The translations under genes were made by a program, and so were the position numbers. Positions 6,887 to 8,147 of a stretch of DNA of 8,147 nucleotides are shown here, in pieces. The DNA lies in NCBI GenBank assembly GCA_035575035.1, contig DATLYH010000319.1, positions 1-8,147 of the forward strand. Reading direction: 5' to 3'. The first letter of the stretch is position 1. Each line of letters begins with the position of its first letter. The notes below the pieces were generated by a model. It searched no databases. It had not been told where the DNA came from and saw only the letters and a program-made list of their open reading frames with translations. The stretch is from DATLYH01 sp035575035 (GTDB lineage Bacteria; Planctomycetota; Planctomycetia; Gemmatales; Gemmataceae).

Positions 6887-6928
6887 AGACTGAATCCAGT
6901 CTTGTAACCAGTGCCCCGGGCATGTCAA
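6887..6928 (-). promoter_or_regulatory. Promoter of the secreted-protein gene with two dyads
   Basis: Minus-strand consensus -35 TTGACA (6923-6928), 16-bp spacer, -10 TACAAG (6901-6906, 4/6). The spacer contains a perfect palindrome TGCCC-C-GGGCA (6912-6922). A perfect 6-4-6 dyad AGACTG/CAGTCT (6887-6902) overlaps the downstream edge of the -10 and the expected start site. A second pair, TTACAA and TATCCT with 17-bp spacing, overlaps it. The expected 5' leader is about 50 nt. The dyads are placed where repressors usually bind; the regulator is unknown. Confidence 0.55.
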
Positions 6929-6946
6929 CCAAAAAGCTACTTGAGC

Positions 6947-7038
6947 CAGAGCCCGGAGAACACCGTCACCCCGTCGCTAGCGCTCCGGGCTTGTAGGAGA
7001 ACACCGTCACCCCGTCGCTAGCGCTCCGGGCTTGTAGG
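6947..7038. repeat. 41-bp tandem duplication carrying the dispersed repeat unit
   Basis: Two head-to-tail copies with a 41-bp period match perfectly over 43 bp (6955-6997 and 6996-7038). Each contains the 21-bp unit also found at 5250-5299, here in inverse orientation (6971-6991 and 7012-7032), with GCTAGC at its centre. A CAGAGCCCGGAG segment at 6947-6958, identical to 5247-5258, precedes them; its AGCCCGGAG can pair with CTCCGGGCT at 6983-6991 as a 9-bp stem. It lies between the divergent promoters of the secreted protein and the flippase-like gene. The identical copies suggest recent duplication. Confidence 0.8.
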
Positions 7039-7053
7039 GCCAGACTACCCTGG

Positions 7054-7092
7054 CGGACGGCCTGGCCGGCTTGGCGTACAATACGCGCACTT
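7054..7092 (+). promoter_or_regulatory. Putative short-leader promoter with dyad, flippase-like gene
   Basis: TACAAT (7077-7082) lies 10 nt before the ATG at 7093, with CGGACG (7054-7059, 3/6 match to TTGACA) 17 bp upstream. The -10 is inside the perfect dyad GCGTA-CAA-TACGC (7074-7086). No Shine-Dalgarno is present, so the mRNA would be leaderless or have only a few leader bases. The architecture resembles that of the sigma factor gene at 1850-1885. Confidence 0.4.
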
Positions 7093-8147
7093 ATGCATCA
7101 ACGCTGGAAGCGGTGGTGGCCGGTGGTTAAGCTCGTACTCGCCGGCGTCATCCTGATCGCCGTCGGTCGGCAGTTCGCTCGCGACCTCCGCCGCCCCGAC
7201 CTGTGGCAGCAGCCGCTTCAGCCCGGCTGGTTGGTGCTGGCCGGACTGCTCTACCTGCTCGGTATCGGCTTTTCCGCCCTGTACTGGGACCGGTTGCTCC
7301 GCGCGGCCGGTCAGCGGCCCTCGGTCGGGGGCATGCTCCGGGCCTACTACGTCGGCCACCTGGGGAAGTACCTGCCGGGCAAAGCGTGGGCCCTGTTCCT
7401 CCGCGCCGGCTTGGCCCGGGCCGACGGCGTCCGTTTGAGCATCGGCGCCGTGACCTCCACCTACGAGGTCCTCACCACCATGGCTGCCGGCGTCCTGCTG
7501 GCGCTGGTGCTGTTCTGGGTCCTGGCCCCGGACACTGCCGCGGCCATCGACTGGGACCTCTTCCGGCGAATGCTCACCCAGGATATCACCGGGCAGACGG
7601 TCCTTGATCGAAAAGTATTAGCGCTGCTGGCCCTGGTGTTACTGGTCCCGATCGCTGTGGCGATTGCACCGCCGGTCTTCAACCGGTTGATGCGCCGAAT
7701 CGCCCAGCCATTCCGGCAGAGCGACGCCGTCCCGCTGCCCCGGCCGGGCATCGCCGCGCTGGTGGAAGGATTGGTACTGACGGCGTTCGGCTGGCTGGTC
7801 CTGGGGGCCAGTCTCTGGGCGGTGTTGCAGACGGTGGTGAGCGAGCCGCCGGCCTGGTCCTGGCGCGCGTTGGGGCTGTACACTGCCTACCTGAGCACGG
7901 CCTACGTGGCGGGGTTTGTCATCGTGGTGGTTCCTGGCGGTCTGGGGGTGCGCGAGTTTTTCCTCACGCTTTTCCTGACACCGGAGCTGGCGCCGCTGGT
8001 CGGCGGCGACGAGGGGCGCGCCCGGGCCACCGCAGTGCTGGCCGTGGTGATTCTGCGGCTGGTCTGGACCGCGGCCGAGTTGCCGGCGGCCGGCCTGCTC
8101 TATGTGCTGCCAGGCGGCCCCCCCTCACCCCCGACCCCTCTCCCCCC
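7093..8147 (+). CDS. LPG-synthase TM domain / UPF0104 flippase-like membrane protein, open at right edge
   Basis: A polytopic inner-membrane protein; 351 complete codons are visible with no stop. It belongs to the lysylphosphatidylglycerol synthetase transmembrane-region family (AglD/UPF0104), whose members are membrane enzymes or putative lipid flippases without the aminoacyl-transfer domain. Family marks: YYVGHLGKYLPGKAW at 85-99 and the late VVVPGGLGVREF at 278-289. Hydrophobic segments lie at about 10-25, 46-64, 126-145, 176-196, 222-248, 262-284 and 312-337. Start: the ATG at 7093 gives a basic N-terminus (MHQRWKRWW) before the first helix, as in the family. No Shine-Dalgarno is visible. 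By length the family core should end near residue 337; the last codons (GGPPSPPTPLP) run into a C-rich repeat-like tract, so the true stop is probably just outside. In context with kdsB an envelope-lipid role is plausible, but the substrate is unknown. Confidence 0.9.
   Translation, partial: MHQRWKRWWPVVKLVLAGVILIAVGRQFARDLRRPDLWQQPLQPGWLVLAGLLYLLGIGFSALYWDRLLRAAGQRPSVGGMLRAYYVGHLGKYLPGKAWALFLRAGLARADGVRLSIGAVTSTYEVLTTMAAGVLLALVLFWVLAPDTAAAIDWDLFRRMLTQDITGQTVLDRKVLALLALVLLVPIAVAIAPPVFNRLMRRIAQPFRQSDAVPLPRPGIAALVEGLVLTAFGWLVLGASLWAVLQTVVSEPPAWSWRALGLYTAYLSTAYVAGFVIVVVPGGLGVREFFLTLFLTPELAPLVGGDEGRARATAVLAVVILRLVWTAAELPAAGLLYVLPGGPPSPPTPLP
8118..8147. repeat. C-rich CCCTCACCCCCGACCCC-type repeat at window edge
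   Basis: The last 30 bases are almost pure C/T with a CCCTCACC...GACCCCTCTCCC pattern. It resembles a kind of C-rich repeat I recall from gene ends in planctomycetes and other high-GC bacteria, which when read through gives a Pro-rich tail (here PPSPPTPLP). Only the beginning is visible, so its extent and any inverted partner cannot be judged. Confidence 0.5.

Noticed and set aside
6955..7038. Possible CRISPR array
   Set aside because: Only two copies, directly abutting with no spacers and no cas gene nearby; this is a plain tandem duplication.

Overview
The window is high-GC (roughly two thirds G+C by eye) and reads as a chromosomal segment of a planctomycete, most likely in or near the Gemmataceae. 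This rests on three things. One is an ECF sigma factor with an N-terminal TTHWS motif encoded directly upstream of a zinc-ribbon Ser/Thr kinase. Another is a Uma2-family protein, a family strongly expanded in planctomycetes. The third is a Gram-negative-type KdsB alongside small lineage-specific secreted proteins and GC-rich intergenic repeats. The genus cannot be fixed from the sequence alone.

Layout. Positions 1-1849 (minus strand) form a two-gene regulatory unit: an ECF sigma factor (1097-1849) followed by a Ser/Thr protein kinase (1-1014) that runs off the left edge. Positions 1926-5172 (minus strand) hold a PHP-family metal-dependent phosphoesterase, then the acetolactate synthase catalytic subunit ilvB, then, 15 bp after the ilvB stop, a Uma2-family putative nuclease. 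Positions 5173-5461 are intergenic, with a small GC-rich repeat element and a hairpin that may terminate the next gene. Positions 5462-6220 (minus strand) encode KdsB, which makes CMP-Kdo for lipopolysaccharide. Its GTG start is fixed by a near-perfect Shine-Dalgarno sequence. Positions 6472-6843 (minus strand) encode a small secreted six-cysteine protein of unknown function. Positions 6844-7092 are a divergent intergenic region with a good promoter for the secreted protein, two dyads in that promoter, and a 41-bp tandem duplication of the same repeat family seen at 5250-5299. From 7093 to the right edge (plus strand) is a polytopic membrane protein of the lysylphosphatidylglycerol-synthase transmembrane / UPF0104 (flippase-like) family, whose 3' end runs into a C-rich repeat-like tail.

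How the genes work together. Only the sigma factor and kinase look like a dedicated functional pair: the kinase probably replaces the anti-sigma factor as signal input. KdsB and the flippase-like protein both fit envelope biosynthesis, but they are on opposite strands and not co-transcribed. IlvB serves branched-chain amino acid synthesis; no ilvN or ilvC lies beside it.

I see no strong evidence for an undescribed multi-gene system. The signals most worth a second look are the sigma/kinase pair with its altered region 2.2, two probable leaderless promoters in which TACAAT sits inside a perfect dyad, the dispersed repeat family found in opposite orientations at two places, and the secreted six-cysteine protein with its operator-like promoter.
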